From Pelobates cultripes (taxonomy: Eukaryota > Chordata > Amphibia > Anura > Pelobatidae), in contig OW240916.1 in assembly GCA_933207985.1 (NCBI GenBank), positions 134,742,430-134,806,429 of the forward strand: a stretch of DNA of 64,000 bases. Reading direction: 5' to 3'. This document shows, in pieces, positions 23,632 through 34,569 of the stretch (positions within the stretch are counted from its first letter, which is position 1; the number at the start of each line of letters is the position of its first letter). Below the pieces are notes generated by a model. The model made no database searches, was not told the DNA's origin, and was given only the letters and a program-made list of their open reading frames with translations. The translations under genes and the position numbers were made by a program.

Positions 23632-24760
23632 CTACAGGGAAGGGGAGGTGGGGGAAAAGTAAAAAGAAGAAGAAGGGGGGCCAAGACGAAGGGAAGGTAA
23701 GAAGGGGAGTAAAGAATAAGGGGTAAGAAGAAGGGGGGAAAAGAAGATGAAGGGGAGTAAGAAGAAGAAGGGGGAGTAAGAAGAAGAAGGGGAGTAAGAA
23801 GAGCGGGCTAAGAAGAACAGGGGGAGTAAAAGCGGGTGGGAAGTAAAAGAACCAGGGAGGAGGGGGGTAAGAAAAAGAAAACAGAGAGGGGAAGTAAGAA
23901 GAACACAAGGAGGAGGGGGGGAGAATAAGGGTGAGAGGAGAAGGAGATGAGGAGAACGGAGGGAGGGAGGTGAGAAGAACACAGGGAGGGTGGGTGGTGG
24001 AGAGAACAGGGGGGGAGGTGAAGAGGGGAGAGGGGTAAGAAGAACACAGGGGAGGGTGAGGTGAAGGGGAGATGAGGGAGAACACAGGGAGGGTGGAGGT
24101 GAGAAGAACACAAGGGGTGGAGGTGAGATGCACAGCGAGGGTGGAGGTGAGAAGAAGGCGAGGGGGAGGTGAGAAGAACACAGCGAGGGGGGAGGTGAGA
24201 GAACACAGCAGGGGGAGGTGAAGAACACAGCGGGGGGGAGGTGAGAAGAACACAGCGAGGGGGAGGCGAGAGAACACAGCGAGGGGGAGGTGAGAAGAAC
24301 ACAAAGGGGAGGTGAGAGAACACAGCGAGGGGGAGGTGAGAAGAACACAGCGAGGGGGAGGTAGAGAATAGCACAGCAGGGGGGAGGTGAGAAGAACACA
24401 CAGCGAGGGGGTGAGAGAAGAACACAGTGAGGGGGAGGTAGAGAAGAACACAGCGAGGGGGAGGTGAGAAGAACAGAGCGAGGGGAGGTGAGAAGAACAC
24501 AGCGAGGGGAGGTAAGAACACAGCGAAGGGGAGGTGAGAAGAACACAGCGAAGGGAGGTGAGAAACACAGCGAGGGGGGGGTGAAGAACATAGGGAAGGG
24601 AGAGGGGGAGGTGAGAAGAACATAGGAAGGGGAGGGGGTGAGAGAGAACACAGGGAGGGGGGGAGGAAAGAACACAGGAGGGGGAAGAACACAGGGAGGT
24701 GGAGGGGGGGGATGAGAAGAGCACAGGGAGGGTGGGTGGGTGGGTGGGTGTGAGAAGAGA
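23632..24760 (+). repeat. Polypurine minisatellite, about 1.1 kb
   Basis: The plus strand is almost all A and G. A degenerate unit of about 25-28 bp, GAGGTGAGAAGAACACAGCG plus an AGGGGG-like joint, repeats roughly 35-40 times. The left third is simpler (AAGAAGAAGGGG). The long minus-strand frames across it (up to 379 codons, Ser/Pro/Leu/Cys-rich) exist in three frames at once, the signature of a repeat rather than of a protein. Long mirror-like purine tracts can form triplex or G-rich structures; that is inference. Confidence 0.9.
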
Positions 24761-24837
24761 CTGCTAGGGCAGGGTGGGGGAGAGCTCTAAGGGACAGCTC
24801 TATAGGACAGGGGGCAAGACAGGGAGCTCTTTCACAC

Positions 24838-25265
24838 TACGCGCACACATACTCACAATGCATCCCTATACATACACAGAAACACAACATGTTTCCCTTA
24901 CACACAGAGAAACACATAATGCATCCATTACACACACACAATGCAACCCTTACACACAAAGACAATGCATCCTTTGCACACATACACAGAAACACAATGC
25001 AAACCCTTACACACACATGCAAACACATACACTGCTTTTCTTACATACACACAGAAATACAATGCATCTCTTACACACATACACACACCTTGCATCCTTT
25101 ATGCATACAAACACAGATTCACACAATGCATCCCTTACACACAACCAGAAACACACAATACATCCCTTATACACAAATACACACTGTTTCCACTACACAC
25201 AAACACACAGCATCACCTACACAAACTGGTATCCCTATACACTACATACCATAAGCACACATATT
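24838..25265 (+). repeat. CA-rich minisatellite
   Basis: A degenerate theme of TTACACACA, CAGAAACACA and AATGCATCCC repeats over about 430 bp. All three plus-strand frames are open for over 100 codons with His/Thr-rich translations, which marks it as low-complexity sequence. The complementary array lies at 52,264-52,718 in copy B. Confidence 0.85.
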
Positions 25266-26725
25266 AGATCCCCTACACACTCCACTCCATGTGAGCGAAC
25301 TCATGGGTGGGTGGAACATATAAGTGGACTTATGAGTGGGCCTTATGGGCATACTCACTGTCAGGCCCTGGGGCCCAGACGTTGAGCTGTGTAAGGGGCC
25401 CCAAAAAATGGAGCTGCTTCCAATTCACCCAGAACATAAAATTTTGTGACCACAGTTGCAAACAGCCTCCAGAGATCCTGTTCTACACCAGACCAGTGGA
25501 GCCAAATTGCAGCCACAGCCCATCACCATCTTCATCTGGTTGTAAGTAGGCAATCTAGTATATTATTAGTGACACTAATCTATAATTTACCTCACATTAA
25601 AGGTACACTATAGTCCCCAGAACCACTTCACCTTAATGAAGTGGTTCTGGTGTCTATAGCCGGTCCCTGCAGGCTTTTAATGTAAACACACACTGTGTGC
25701 AGCACTGGCGTTCGTTCATATGGCAGATCATATGGGTGGGGCATTGTGATGTCACATGGGGGGGGGCGGCAAATTTCTCTTTTGCCTAGGGCGGCAAAAA
25801 TCCTTGCACTGGCTCTGATCCTGGGCAGGTGCACCAGTCTACTGGTGACGCACAGGAGGGGAGTGCACTGATTGCACTGCACTCTCCTCCTGCCCAGACC
25901 CGTCTTTACCGCAGTGCAAGTGCCCTCTTCCCCTAATTTACAATGGATCACACTCACAGCAAGCAGTGCCTGGAGCCCTTTACAGAGACTGGAACAAAGA
26001 GGTTCTGCGGCAGCTGGCCGTCCTGCAAGCATTACATTAACCAGCTGTTCCCCATGCAGCCACAGGTGGCGTTGTGCTGGGAGAGCCATACCCGCTCCTT
26101 CACTTCCTCCCAGCCTACAGAGCAGCGCATGGGAGAGAGAGAGAGGAGGCATGATTTAATCTTACAACAAATCCACTAAGCAAATATTTATAAATTTGGG
26201 GGGGGGGGGGTCAGCTCTGTTTGCACAGTTTATTGGTGTTTACTCTGATGTCTGTATTAATATAGGGATGTCTAAGTAGTAACATCAGTGTGTGTCAGCA
26301 GGGCCAGCCGTTGGGGTGTGCAAGCTGTGCCGTCACGCAGGCTGCCATGACAACAGAGGCGCCCGGGGGACAACACAGCTCACAAGTTGGGGACCCCAGT
26401 ATATTCAATTTAAATGATTCGCTGGTGGTCCACTGGTGCGCACCAGCAGTAGGTGCAGTCAGATTATATCCTCTCCCTCATGGTTCCGATGCTCAGTTAG
26501 TGAGTCAGAGCACAGGCTCAGAGATTCTCAGCCTGTGCTCTAACAACATTGAAAGTCAGAGCCGTGAAGGAGCGGGTATGGCAAAGATCTACTGATTAGC
26601 ATACATCAATATCTGTTATAAAACCAGGAAAAGGTGGGCATGGATGGTGAACTGATTTGGTGTTGCAATGGGCCACTTGACTGGTTTTGCCCACCAGGCC
26701 TAAGGCCGAAAGCTCTCCCCTGCTT

Positions 26726-27190
26726 ATGGCACTGGAGATGGGGGAAGGAAAGAACACTATAGGATAGGGAAGGGGGGAGGGGGGGGAAACACTATAGGAC
26801 GGGGGGAAGGAAAGAACACTAGGGAGGGGGAGAAAGAACAATATGGGACAGGGGAAGGGGGAAAAGAGAGGAACATAAGGGGAGGGCACTAAGGTACAGG
26901 GAAGGGAAGGAAAAAGGAACACTGGGGTAGAGGGGGAACCACTAAAAGAGAAGGGAGAGGATCATTAAGGTGAATGGGGGGGCACTAAGAGACAGGTAAG
27001 GGGGAGGGGGGAGAGTTCTTACTGCACATATTTACACACACACAAACTGCATCCACTACACACACACACACACACATATTGCATCCATTACACACAGACA
27101 TAAATATTCTTGAAAACATAAAACTAATCTGACTGGCATGTATATTTTGTGCATTTACCCCTTAATAAATAAAAAAAGATTTGCAATTAA

Positions 27191-27227
<37 letters not shown>

Positions 27228-27380
27228 CATGTTTAGTTAACAGTAGATTTGTGAAGAAATTTTCTTTTTTTTTTTCAAACCGGTAAATGTACAGAATATC
27301 GGTTAGCTATCGGCTATCAGCCTGAAAGTTCCCAAATTATCAGTATCGGCTCTAAAAAAATCAATATTGGTTGATCCCTA
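26726..27380 (+). mobile_element. hAT-like element end with purine minisatellite
   Basis: The right end reads ATCGGCTATCAGCCTGAAAG, then CGGCTCTAAAAAAATCAATA and GATCCCTAG, matching the hAT-type end at 7609 together with the GGCATGTATATTTTGTGCAT block before it. The left part is a purine-rich minisatellite (units around GGGGGAAGGAAAGAACACTA, 26,735-27,010), as in the complete element at 59,887. A CACACA run (27,038-27,077) and an AT microsatellite (27,192-27,223) lie between. The left terminus is merged with copy A and not resolved. Confidence 0.5.
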
Positions 27381-28862
27381 GCATTAAGTACATTAAATAC
27401 CTATATGTTAGGGTGTGATATTCTGGGTTACACACTAACCAATTGTAGAAAACTGAAATCCAAATTGGAAAATTGAGGCTAAAGTAGCTAAGCTGTTGTA
27501 ATTGAGATGTACAATTTCTACAAACCAGTTACTGTTATTTCAGTTCATGATATTTTGTAGCGTATTGATTACACCGCATATTACATCAGGGAGGAAGTGT
27601 AAATAAACTTGGCTAGACCTAGGGTAGCATAAATTTTTAAAACATCATGTGCAGGTCGTTTTATGATCTATCCAGTTTGCATATGTGAATGCAATTATAG
27701 GTTTGTATATGCCCACAATTGAGAAATAATATGAGCACAGGTATAATTTTAGATAGGTCTGCAACATCCAGTTAAAGGAATACTCCAATCACCATAACCA
27801 CTAGAATAAGGTGATAGTGGAATATTATCTGAGTTAGTAACAGAGGAAGGATGTTAAAGGGGGTCATCATCTAAACTTTAGATTATATATTTTTATAATT
27901 GTTACCCCCCCCCCCAATATAGCCCCCCAGCAAATATCCTTCCCACTACAGACACTACCTCACCTCACTAACGCCCTATCCACATAGAGCCCCTATTTAC
28001 ATGCATACACATACATCACAAACAGCAACATTCACACACACAACCCCATAAAAGCCTCCCTCTCGCACATGCAATCCTACAAGCAACCGTTACCCCACAA
28101 ACACATGCAGCATCTCCCTGACACACACTACAAGTAGCCTCAACCACACACACAACCCCATGAATAGCATCCCCAATCAAGCACACAACTCCACAAACAG
28201 CATCCCCAGAAAAAAGCAACACCCCAAGTAGCCTACGCTCACATGCCACACAACAAGCAGCCTCCCTAACACAAACCCTTACATGCATCCTCCCTTCACT
28301 AATATTCAACACCACAAGCAACCTTACCCCATAAATGCAACACCAACACTATAAACAGCCTCCACATGCACACACACTCTCCCAGCCCTACCCCACTTAT
28401 CATCCAGCCAACTACCTAGTCACATTAACCATTCAATCATATCTCAAACAAGTCGCACTATACACATACACAAACAAACACACAGAAGTACGGAGGGTAA
28501 ATTTAGCCCTGTGTGTAGTAAAATACCCAAAGGGTATACATGGAGTGCCTGTAATTAAAATACCAAGCTAGGGTCAAAAAGACCATGAGAAAATCTTGAT
28601 ATATTTTGAGGCCTAGTGTTTAAGATAGCATGAAGAGGACACATGCCAACAAATTAAGGAGGATGTTACACAGTCAAGATAGAAAAGGCAGATTATGTCA
28701 TTATTTCAACTGGGACTGAAAAAAAAACCAGGATAAACTTACTTAAGCTCCTCTAAATGAAACTTGCAATCACACTTTAGCCTGAGATATGAAGTTCACC
28801 ACTTGAGGTAATTTTCATCACCACAATATACACTTACGCTATGATAGGACAAAATATCAAAT
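27381..28862. other. Non-coding DNA with CA-rich stretch and a MITE end
   Basis: At 27,772-27,830 GTTAAAGGAATACTCCAATC and CACCATAACCACTAG look like a lone left end of a T2-like MITE. From about 27,960 to 28,470 the plus strand is C/A-rich with loosely repeated themes CACACAACCCCA and AAGCAGCCTCCC, a decayed minisatellite. There is no gene. Confidence 0.5.
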
Positions 28863-28933
28863 TTAACCCCTTAAGGACACATGACATGTCATGATTCCAT
28901 TTTATTCCAGAAGCTTGGTCCTTAAGGGGTTAA
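28863..28933. mobile_element. piggyBac-like micro-MITE (71 bp)
   Basis: TTAACCCCTTAAGGACACAT opens it and GGTCCTTAAGGGGTTAA closes it, giving 14-bp inverted ends flanked by TTAA. The inside matches one half of the snapback at 21475. It is among the smallest elements of its type in the window. Confidence 0.7.
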
Positions 28934-29739
28934 AGAGTATGATAACCCCTATATTGTTGTAGGAATGGAATTAAAATAATAATAATAACAACAAAGTATG
29001 TAACTAGGAAAGGTACATTCAGATTACTCTGGTTTTCAAATACGTCGGGGGAGAGGAGGGGATGTTACCATAGCCCAACATTCAGGGGTTGTTATGATTA
29101 CCCAATTTAATGGTACTAAAATGGTCTGTTTATTCTAACAGTTATGAGGTTATATAGCCCAACATGGCTGCTTTACTTTATCACAATACAGACAAATAGT
29201 GGAGTTATTTTGGAAATACCACAACATTTTAGTTTTCTAAGAATACGCAAATAAATTACTACTTAAAGTATTATAACTTAAATAACAGGAGAACAGAAAA
29301 CTTTACTTCAAAGTGAACAATCAAATGATCAAGGAAAGCATGTGGCCGAAACATAGCTTAAAGGTCTAGACCTGCTGTAGTCTTTAGGAGCCAGAGAATC
29401 TGGCCTTAAGGTGAGAACAGGTGGCTATATAATCATGCTGCATGCGATGAGAGTGAGGTGTAAATCCAAGCTGCCTACTCACACATCCTTCCCACTTCAC
29501 ACAACAAATTGCTATCCTTTTTCTTGTGACAATAGTCTTCCTATTTACATATAGGAGACCATACACGAGTACTATACTTTGAATATGTGAAAAAGGGAAG
29601 AAGTGATATTATCCACTTTGGCATAACAACCAGCCATATCTTTCTTTTTGTCTTATTTTTCTCATACTTAAGTACAGCTTGATGAGAATTTAACATACTG
29701 CAGAACCACGTGTGACCAAATGCTCCAATAACAGTTAAT
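28934..29739. other. Unique AT-rich non-coding DNA
   Basis: No gene or repeat family is recognised. Confidence 0.6.
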
Positions 29740-30135
29740 ATACACTTACACAAGATAAAAACAGAATGAAAGCTTATGGTTCAAATATGGTATAAAGTGG
29801 GTCCTTGGATTCCTCAAAGTCCCCAGCAGACATTTCCTTACAGCACAAATAAAAACACAGTGATAATAAAATATAATCCGTAAACACACAAACTTCCTTG
29901 GGGGAATAGACAGCAGGGTCTGGTGTTGTACTGTGCTGAGCGTGTTTTTCAAACCTCCATGGTAGCGCCAAAATCACTTATTATGATTCTTTTTTATTAT
30001 TGTGTTTTTTGTGCATTAAGGAAGTGTGTGTTGAGGAGTTTGAGGAATCCAAAGACCCACAATATATATATACAATCATTACTTTGGGACAATTGGTTCC
30101 CTTATATCAACTCCTCTTTGCCTTTAAAAAAGTAA
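29740..30135. repeat. Foldback repeat, arms about 90 bp
   Basis: The left arm (about 29,787-29,878: GGGTCCTTGGATTCCTCAAA, CATTTCCTTACAGCACAAAT) is complementary to the right arm (about 29,983-30,070: TTTGAGGAATCCAAAGACCC). The loop of about 100 bp is not symmetrical. No target duplication is evident, so the family is unknown. The CR1 fragment follows within a few bases of its right edge. Confidence 0.6.
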
Positions 30136-30138
30136 GTA

Positions 30139-31417
30139 AAATGAAAATGTTTACAACATGGGTTTACTTCAGGGAGATCATGCCAAACTAATCTTATAGA
30201 TTTTTTTGATTGGGTAACTAAAATTATAGATCAGGGTGGTGCAGTAGACATTGCTTACCTAGATTTCAGTAAGGCTTTTGACACTGTTGCACATAGAAGG
30301 CTTATCAATAAACTGCAATCTTTAAGTTTGGATTCCAATATTGTTGAATGGGTATGGCAGTGGCTGAGTGACAGGCAACAGAGGGTTGTAGTTAATGGAA
30401 TATATTCGAAGCTTGGACTTGTCACCAGTGGGGTACCTCAGGGATCTGTACTTGGACCCATTCTCTTTAATATTTTTATTAGTGATATTGCAGAAGGTCT
30501 TGATGGTAAGGTATGTCTTTTTGCTGATGATACCAAGATATGTAACAGGGTTGATGTTCCAGGAGGGATAAGCCAAATGACTAATGATTTAGGTAAACTA
30601 GAAAAATGGTCAGAATTGTGGCAACTGACATTTAATGTGGATAAGTGCAAGATAATGCATCTTGGACGTAAAAACCCAAGGGCATAGTACAGAATATTTG
30701 ATAGAGTCCTAACCTCAACATATGAGGAAAGGGATTTAGGGGTGATTATTTCTGATGACTTAAAGGTAGGCAGACAATGTAATAGAGCAGCAGGAAATGC
30801 TAGCAGAATGCTTGGTTGTATAGGTAAAGGTATTAGCAGTAGAAAGAGGGAAGTGCTCATGCCATTGTACAGAACACTGGTGAGACCTCACTTGGAGTAT
30901 TGTACACAGTACTGGAGACCGTATCTTCAGAAGGATATTGATCCCTTAGAGAGGGTTCAGAGAAGGGCTACTAAACTGGTTCATGGATTGCGGGATAAAA
31001 CTTACCAGGAAAGGTTAAAGGATCTTAACATGTATAGCTTGGAGGAAAGACGAGACAGGGGGGATATGATAGAAACATTTAAATATATAAAGGGAATCAA
31101 CACAGTAAAGGAGGAGACTATATTTAAAAGAAGAAAAACTACCACAACAAGAGGACATAGTCTTAAATTAGAGGGACAAAGGTTTAAAAATAATATCAGG
31201 AAGTATTACTTTACTGAGAGGGTAGTGGATGCATGGAATAGCCTTCCAGCTGAAGTGGTAGAGGTTAACACAGTAAAGGAGTTTAAGCATGCGTGGGATA
31301 GGCATAAGGCTATCCTAACTATAAGATAAGACTAGGGAGTAATGAAAGTATTTAGAAAATTGGGCAGACTAGATGGGCCAAATGGTTCTTATCTGCCGTC
31401 ACATTCTATGTTTCTAA
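30139..31417 (+). pseudogene. CR1-type LINE, 5'-truncated reverse transcriptase
   Basis: One reading frame runs from about 30,140 to 31,329, broken only by a TAG at 30,685-30,687. It opens with QHGFTSGRSCQTNLIDFF and carries RT motif A (YLDFSKAFDTV), motif B (SGVPQGSVLGPILFNIFI) and motif C (FADD, 30,520 region). The C-terminal region has LVRPHLEYC and VQRRATKLV, typical of CR1-clade elements. The 3' end has GGGCAGACTAGATGGGCC and TTCTATGTTTCT, the CR1-style tail. The endonuclease and the start of RT are lost, as usual for target-primed insertions that stop early. With a stop between finger/palm and thumb regions it cannot make a working enzyme. The lack of frameshifts implies a fairly young copy. 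Confidence 0.9.
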
Positions 31418-31434
31418 AATTACTCACCTCATTT

Positions 31435-31804
31435 CCAGTGCCGGGACTCCTCTACTAGAGACGCACGTTCTGCCTTTGAGATCTCATCCAAGATCCATTA
31501 AGAAGCAATGGATTGTAGGTACTCATGCACGGCCAAACACCACACTCCTCCAATGAAATACTGCTGTCAGCAGCACTTGATTCCCAGGCAGAGTTTTACT
31601 TGGTCTGGAGGAGTAACTACCTCTAGTGGCTGTAAGCAAGACAGTAACTAAAGGTGGGTTTAACCCTGCAATGTAAGCATTGCATTTAAAAACATTTTTC
31701 TTTTAAATGCAATTTTCTAAATCGCAGGGTTAAAGTGACAGGGCAACTGCACCCAGACCACTTATGGAGATGAAGTGGTCTGGGTGACTACAGTGCTCCT
31801 TTAA
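31435..31804. mobile_element. T2-like MITE, left end missing
   Basis: The right end GACTACAGTGCTCCTTTAA, the hairpin CACCCAGACCACTT...AAGTGGTCTGGGTG (31,750-31,788), GGGTTTAACCCTGCAATGTA and the AAATGCAATTTTC hairpin identify the family. The left part follows directly on the CR1 tail and has no TTAAAGG end, so the left border is approximate. Confidence 0.6.
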
Positions 31805-32020
31805 GCCAGCCAGATACTGAGTAAAAATAAGCATATATAGTAACACCTTGTGAAACCACAGCACTTTTCTTAGCTACATTAGTCCAAAAGTGTAGTAGGT
31901 ACACACAGGTGTTTTCTCTCAGCAATCTAAATTCAAATGCATACCTACGAAGGAAAACCAATTATTCTCTAAATCTCAAATATATTTCTCTTTTTATGGA
32001 TCCTATGATAATTTTACCAC

Positions 32021-32157
32021 ATGACAGGACGCTTTGTATTTTGTATATCTCTCTTTACTAACTCCATACAGCAGTAAAGAAACACATAGAAAAAAAGAAC
32101 CAATCACAGGAGAGCAGAATGTACATAAGGCAATGTGACCTCATCATTTCCTCTTTC
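32021..32157 (+). repeat. Left inverted terminal repeat of DIRS-like element
   Basis: Key stretches are TATCTCTCTTTACTAACTCC, ATACAGCAGTAAAGAAAC, GAACCAATCACAGGAG and GACCTCATCATTTCCTCTTT. Each appears reversed and complemented at 37,230-37,376. The outer extension ATTTTACCACATGACAGG (32,011-32,028) is not in the right repeat and pairs only with the internal complementary region. Confidence 0.85.
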
Positions 32158-32559
32158 TTTACTGCTCCATCAAGCAGACACGTCAGAGTATTACCTCTTT
32201 AAGGTTGTTTCTGTATTATATTTTTTATATACATTGCTGAATGTTCTTGCTGTGCTTCTGTACTATGTGCAGCTGTGTTTTTTCTATGTTATTTCATAGA
32301 TATTATGTAGATTTAACGTAATCCTTATTTCATAACCTTTAGTTGTGATTAATATCACTTGTAATTTATCAGTGTTATAGACATTTCATCCTTTGTTTTG
32401 ATAAGTATTATATGTACTGTATATGTATTTAATAGGTGTCATATGTATTTTATGACATGGATTTAATAGGTGTTAGGTGTAAAGTTTATTGACTTAATAG
32501 GTTTTATGTATAGTTATGGTAGATGTACTTTATACCATATGTATCATGACTTTTCTGGC

Positions 32560-32900
32560 GATTTTCCTGGCCTTCTATACCTGGGGCATCTGGGGACCCT
32601 CCTTCCCCGTTTTCCTCCTCCTCCCCAGGGTTTCATGGGGATTCTGGGGCTTAACCCCTTCCCTCCCGCGGTTCCCGTCGGCTCCAGGTCATTAACCCCT
32701 TCTTCCGGCCTATCCGTTCGACCCCTTCCTCCTACAACCCTCAGGGGGACGGCCGGACTCACTGCCCTCACTCTCTCAGGCTGCCCCATACCGTACACCC
32801 GGCAATGTGCTGGATGCTTTCCAACATCCACTACCTTGGTGCAGGGCAGTCTGTGGGGCAACCACGAGGTAGCCTGACGCGGCGGCCATCTTTGATCCTG
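32560..32900 (+). other. GC-rich segment of the DIRS-like interior
   Basis: This is one of the more GC-rich parts of the window (runs such as CTTCCTCCTACAACCCTCAG). A plus-strand frame of 135 codons (32,470-32,877) and an overlapping minus-strand frame of 105 codons cover it, both Pro/Gly/Arg-rich. Its position after the left terminal repeat is where a Gag-like frame would lie in a DIRS element, but I see no zinc knuckle or other support. Confidence 0.35.
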
Positions 32901-32959
32901 CGTCTATCGAGACTCCAGGGACCACGTTCTATACTCATGTATAGTGGTTCGAGGTGCTG

Positions 32960-33125
32960 GAACCTTAAAGGGATATCACCCTCAAATTCCTTAAAGATAC
33001 CATTCTTGGACCCTTAGAGGGAACTCCTTAAAGGGATACTTAAAAGGATACGACCCTGGAACTACTTACCAAATCTTTAAACGGATATCACCCTTGAATT
33101 CCTTAAAGGGATAGCACCCTTGGAC
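32960..33125 (+). repeat. Degenerate tandem repeat around CCTTAAAGGGATA
   Basis: The motif CCTTAAAGGGATA(T)CACCCT(T)GGA recurs about six times with spacing of roughly 25-30 bp: at 32,966, 32,990, 33,027, 33,045, 33,071 and 33,099. Each contains TTTAAAGG-like palindromic cores. It sits upstream of the long palindrome in the DIRS-like element. Confidence 0.7.
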
Positions 33126-33243
33126 ACAGACTATCAAGATGGTACTGTATAAGTACATATCAGTGATGGGAGATCACCTGGTTCAAGAATCTACAGCAAG
33201 ACTATGTCAGGTAATGGATGCTCATAGGGATGACCATAGGGGA

Positions 33244-33441
33244 GTAATGAGACAAGAAGTGACTGACCTCTGAGGGATAATAGGATATAGCACTAGCTCT
33301 AAGCTCCGACGTCTGTCGTGTTCTGACAAGTAGTCTAAGTGATAGGCACTTAGACTACTTGTCAGAACACGACAGACGACGGAGCTTAGAGCTAGTGCTA
33401 TATCCTATTATCCCTCAGAGGTCAGTCACTTGTCTCATTAC
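33244..33441 (+). repeat. Near-perfect palindrome, arms about 97 bp, loop 5 bp
   Basis: The left arm (33,244-33,341) and right arm (33,347-33,441) are complementary with one substitution and one small indel. The centre reads GTCTAAGTG-atagg-CACTTAGAC. Outer arm text is AGTAATGAGACAAG and its complement CTTGTCTCATTACT. It lies inside the DIRS-like element. Transcribed, it would form a long double-stranded RNA stem. Confidence 0.95.
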
Positions 33442-33609
33442 TGCCATATTCGGCACTAAAGGGCTTATTACCCTGTGCCTGCCTGGGGTGCTGCCCCTAT
33501 TACCGTGCTGCTTTTTGGAGGTCACCCTGTGACCACCTCTGTGATCCTGGGTGAGGCCCAGTTATACAAATCCCAATATTGTGGTGTGCCCTGCTTGGAC
33601 AATTTGACA

Positions 33610-34560
33610 ACACTAAGTGACAGATACAGAATACCCTGCCGGGGTTATTACACCTTACTGTCATTTATACAGACCCTGCTGGGGTCCACTGGCATTATTT
33701 ACACTAAAACAGATACCCTGCTGGGGTTGTTTTGATACTTTGAGACAATAAATTGCACACAATAAATTGCACACTACTACACCCTGCTGGGGTCTGCATG
33801 GTGCATTGCACAGAATGAAATGGATTGTGCTCTCATCCAGTCTGTTTTATTTGGCCGCGACCCACGCTTGACGGGTACATACCCTGCGCACCTAAGGTGA
33901 TCTCTGACTAGGTATAAGCCAATCTATTCGGCTAAAGAGGGGACAGAGTTGCAAGCTTCAGTGCAGAATATCCCCCATGGCGGTGCATTAATTATTGGAA
34001 GAGCTGTAGGACACTATCAGGCTTATGGCCAGCACTGATCGGTTCATACCCTGTGCAACTGGGGTGAGCCCCCTACAGCACTGCTGCTTCTACTCCTACC
34101 CCTATCAACAGCGAGCTCAAGGATTGAAAATCCGAACTTTGGATCTGGGCCCGGCACTTACAGGTTCAGACCCGGTGCTCTCGGGGTGAGACTCCTACGA
34201 TGGGGGAGTCACACTAGCCAACCGTAGGAAGTCTTACGGCAACAGCCTCTACCTACAGCTGAAGGAATAGCTCCTTTGATAATGAATCATGATACAGTAC
34301 GGGTTTATGCACTGTACCTATTCTGCGGCCTGCAGTTAAAGGCCCACGCCCTATGCACCAGGCCCAGCTAGGCGTGCACTGCACTAAAATGCCGAACAGA
34401 GGCATGCGGTTACAACCTCTGAACAGGATTTCCGAGCCGCCTTCTTAACGATATATATTCCCCTTGAGGTGAATTTAATAATGGAAGAGGTGACTGACAC
34501 TCTATCAGGGCGATGGCCAGCACTTAAGGGTTCATACGTGCTGCACGGTGCTGCTGAGCA
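33610..34560 (+). repeat. Scattered ACCCTGCTGGGGT-type repeats
   Basis: A short motif, (A/T)ACCCTGC(T/C)GGGGT, recurs at about 33,630, 33,671, 33,714 and 33,780, with decayed forms (CATACCCTGCGCACC, CATACCCTGTGCAACTGGGG, CAGACCCGGTGCTCTCGGGG) further on. Two longer similar blocks share AGTCTGTTTTATTTGGCC (33,837 and 34,570), AATTATTGGAAGAG/AATAATGGAAGAG and ATGGCCAGCACT. This suggests an old internal duplication of about 0.6 kb. Confidence 0.55.
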
Positions 34561-34569
34561 GAGGCCCCA

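Larger units (their letters stand above)
23505..26725 (+). repeat. Composite interspersed repeat, copy A
   Basis: Blocks from this stretch reappear as reverse complement at 50.65-53.11 kb. Matching anchors are GTTTCTGTTTCCTGTACC (23527) with 52,990; GAGCTGTGTAAGGGGCCCC (25384) with 52,104-52,122; CTGCCATGACAACAGAGGCG (26341) with about 51,025; and TGGGCCACTTGACTGGTTTT (26667) with about 50,700. Inside are the purine minisatellite, a CA-rich minisatellite, and a T2-like hairpin at 25,598-25,660. No transposase or RT is seen, so the class of this repeat is unknown to me. The boundaries are where similarity to copy B stops by eye. Confidence 0.7.

Noticed and set aside
23585..24724. Minus-strand open frame of 379 codons
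   Set aside because: It lies in a polypurine minisatellite, all three minus frames are open, and the translation is a Ser/Pro/Leu/Cys repeat.
24774..25385. Plus-strand open frame of 203 codons, His/Thr-rich
   Set aside because: It follows from the CA-rich array; the other two frames are open as well, and there is no domain.
25628..26152. 174-codon minus-strand frame (and its counterpart of 144 codons at 51,194-51,628)
   Set aside because: The frame is kept in both copies only partly and no family is recognised; it is within the composite repeat. Worth a profile search, but not callable by eye.
32544..32877. CpG island or promoter of a host gene
   Set aside because: GC-rich, but inside a transposable element and short; no transcript evidence.
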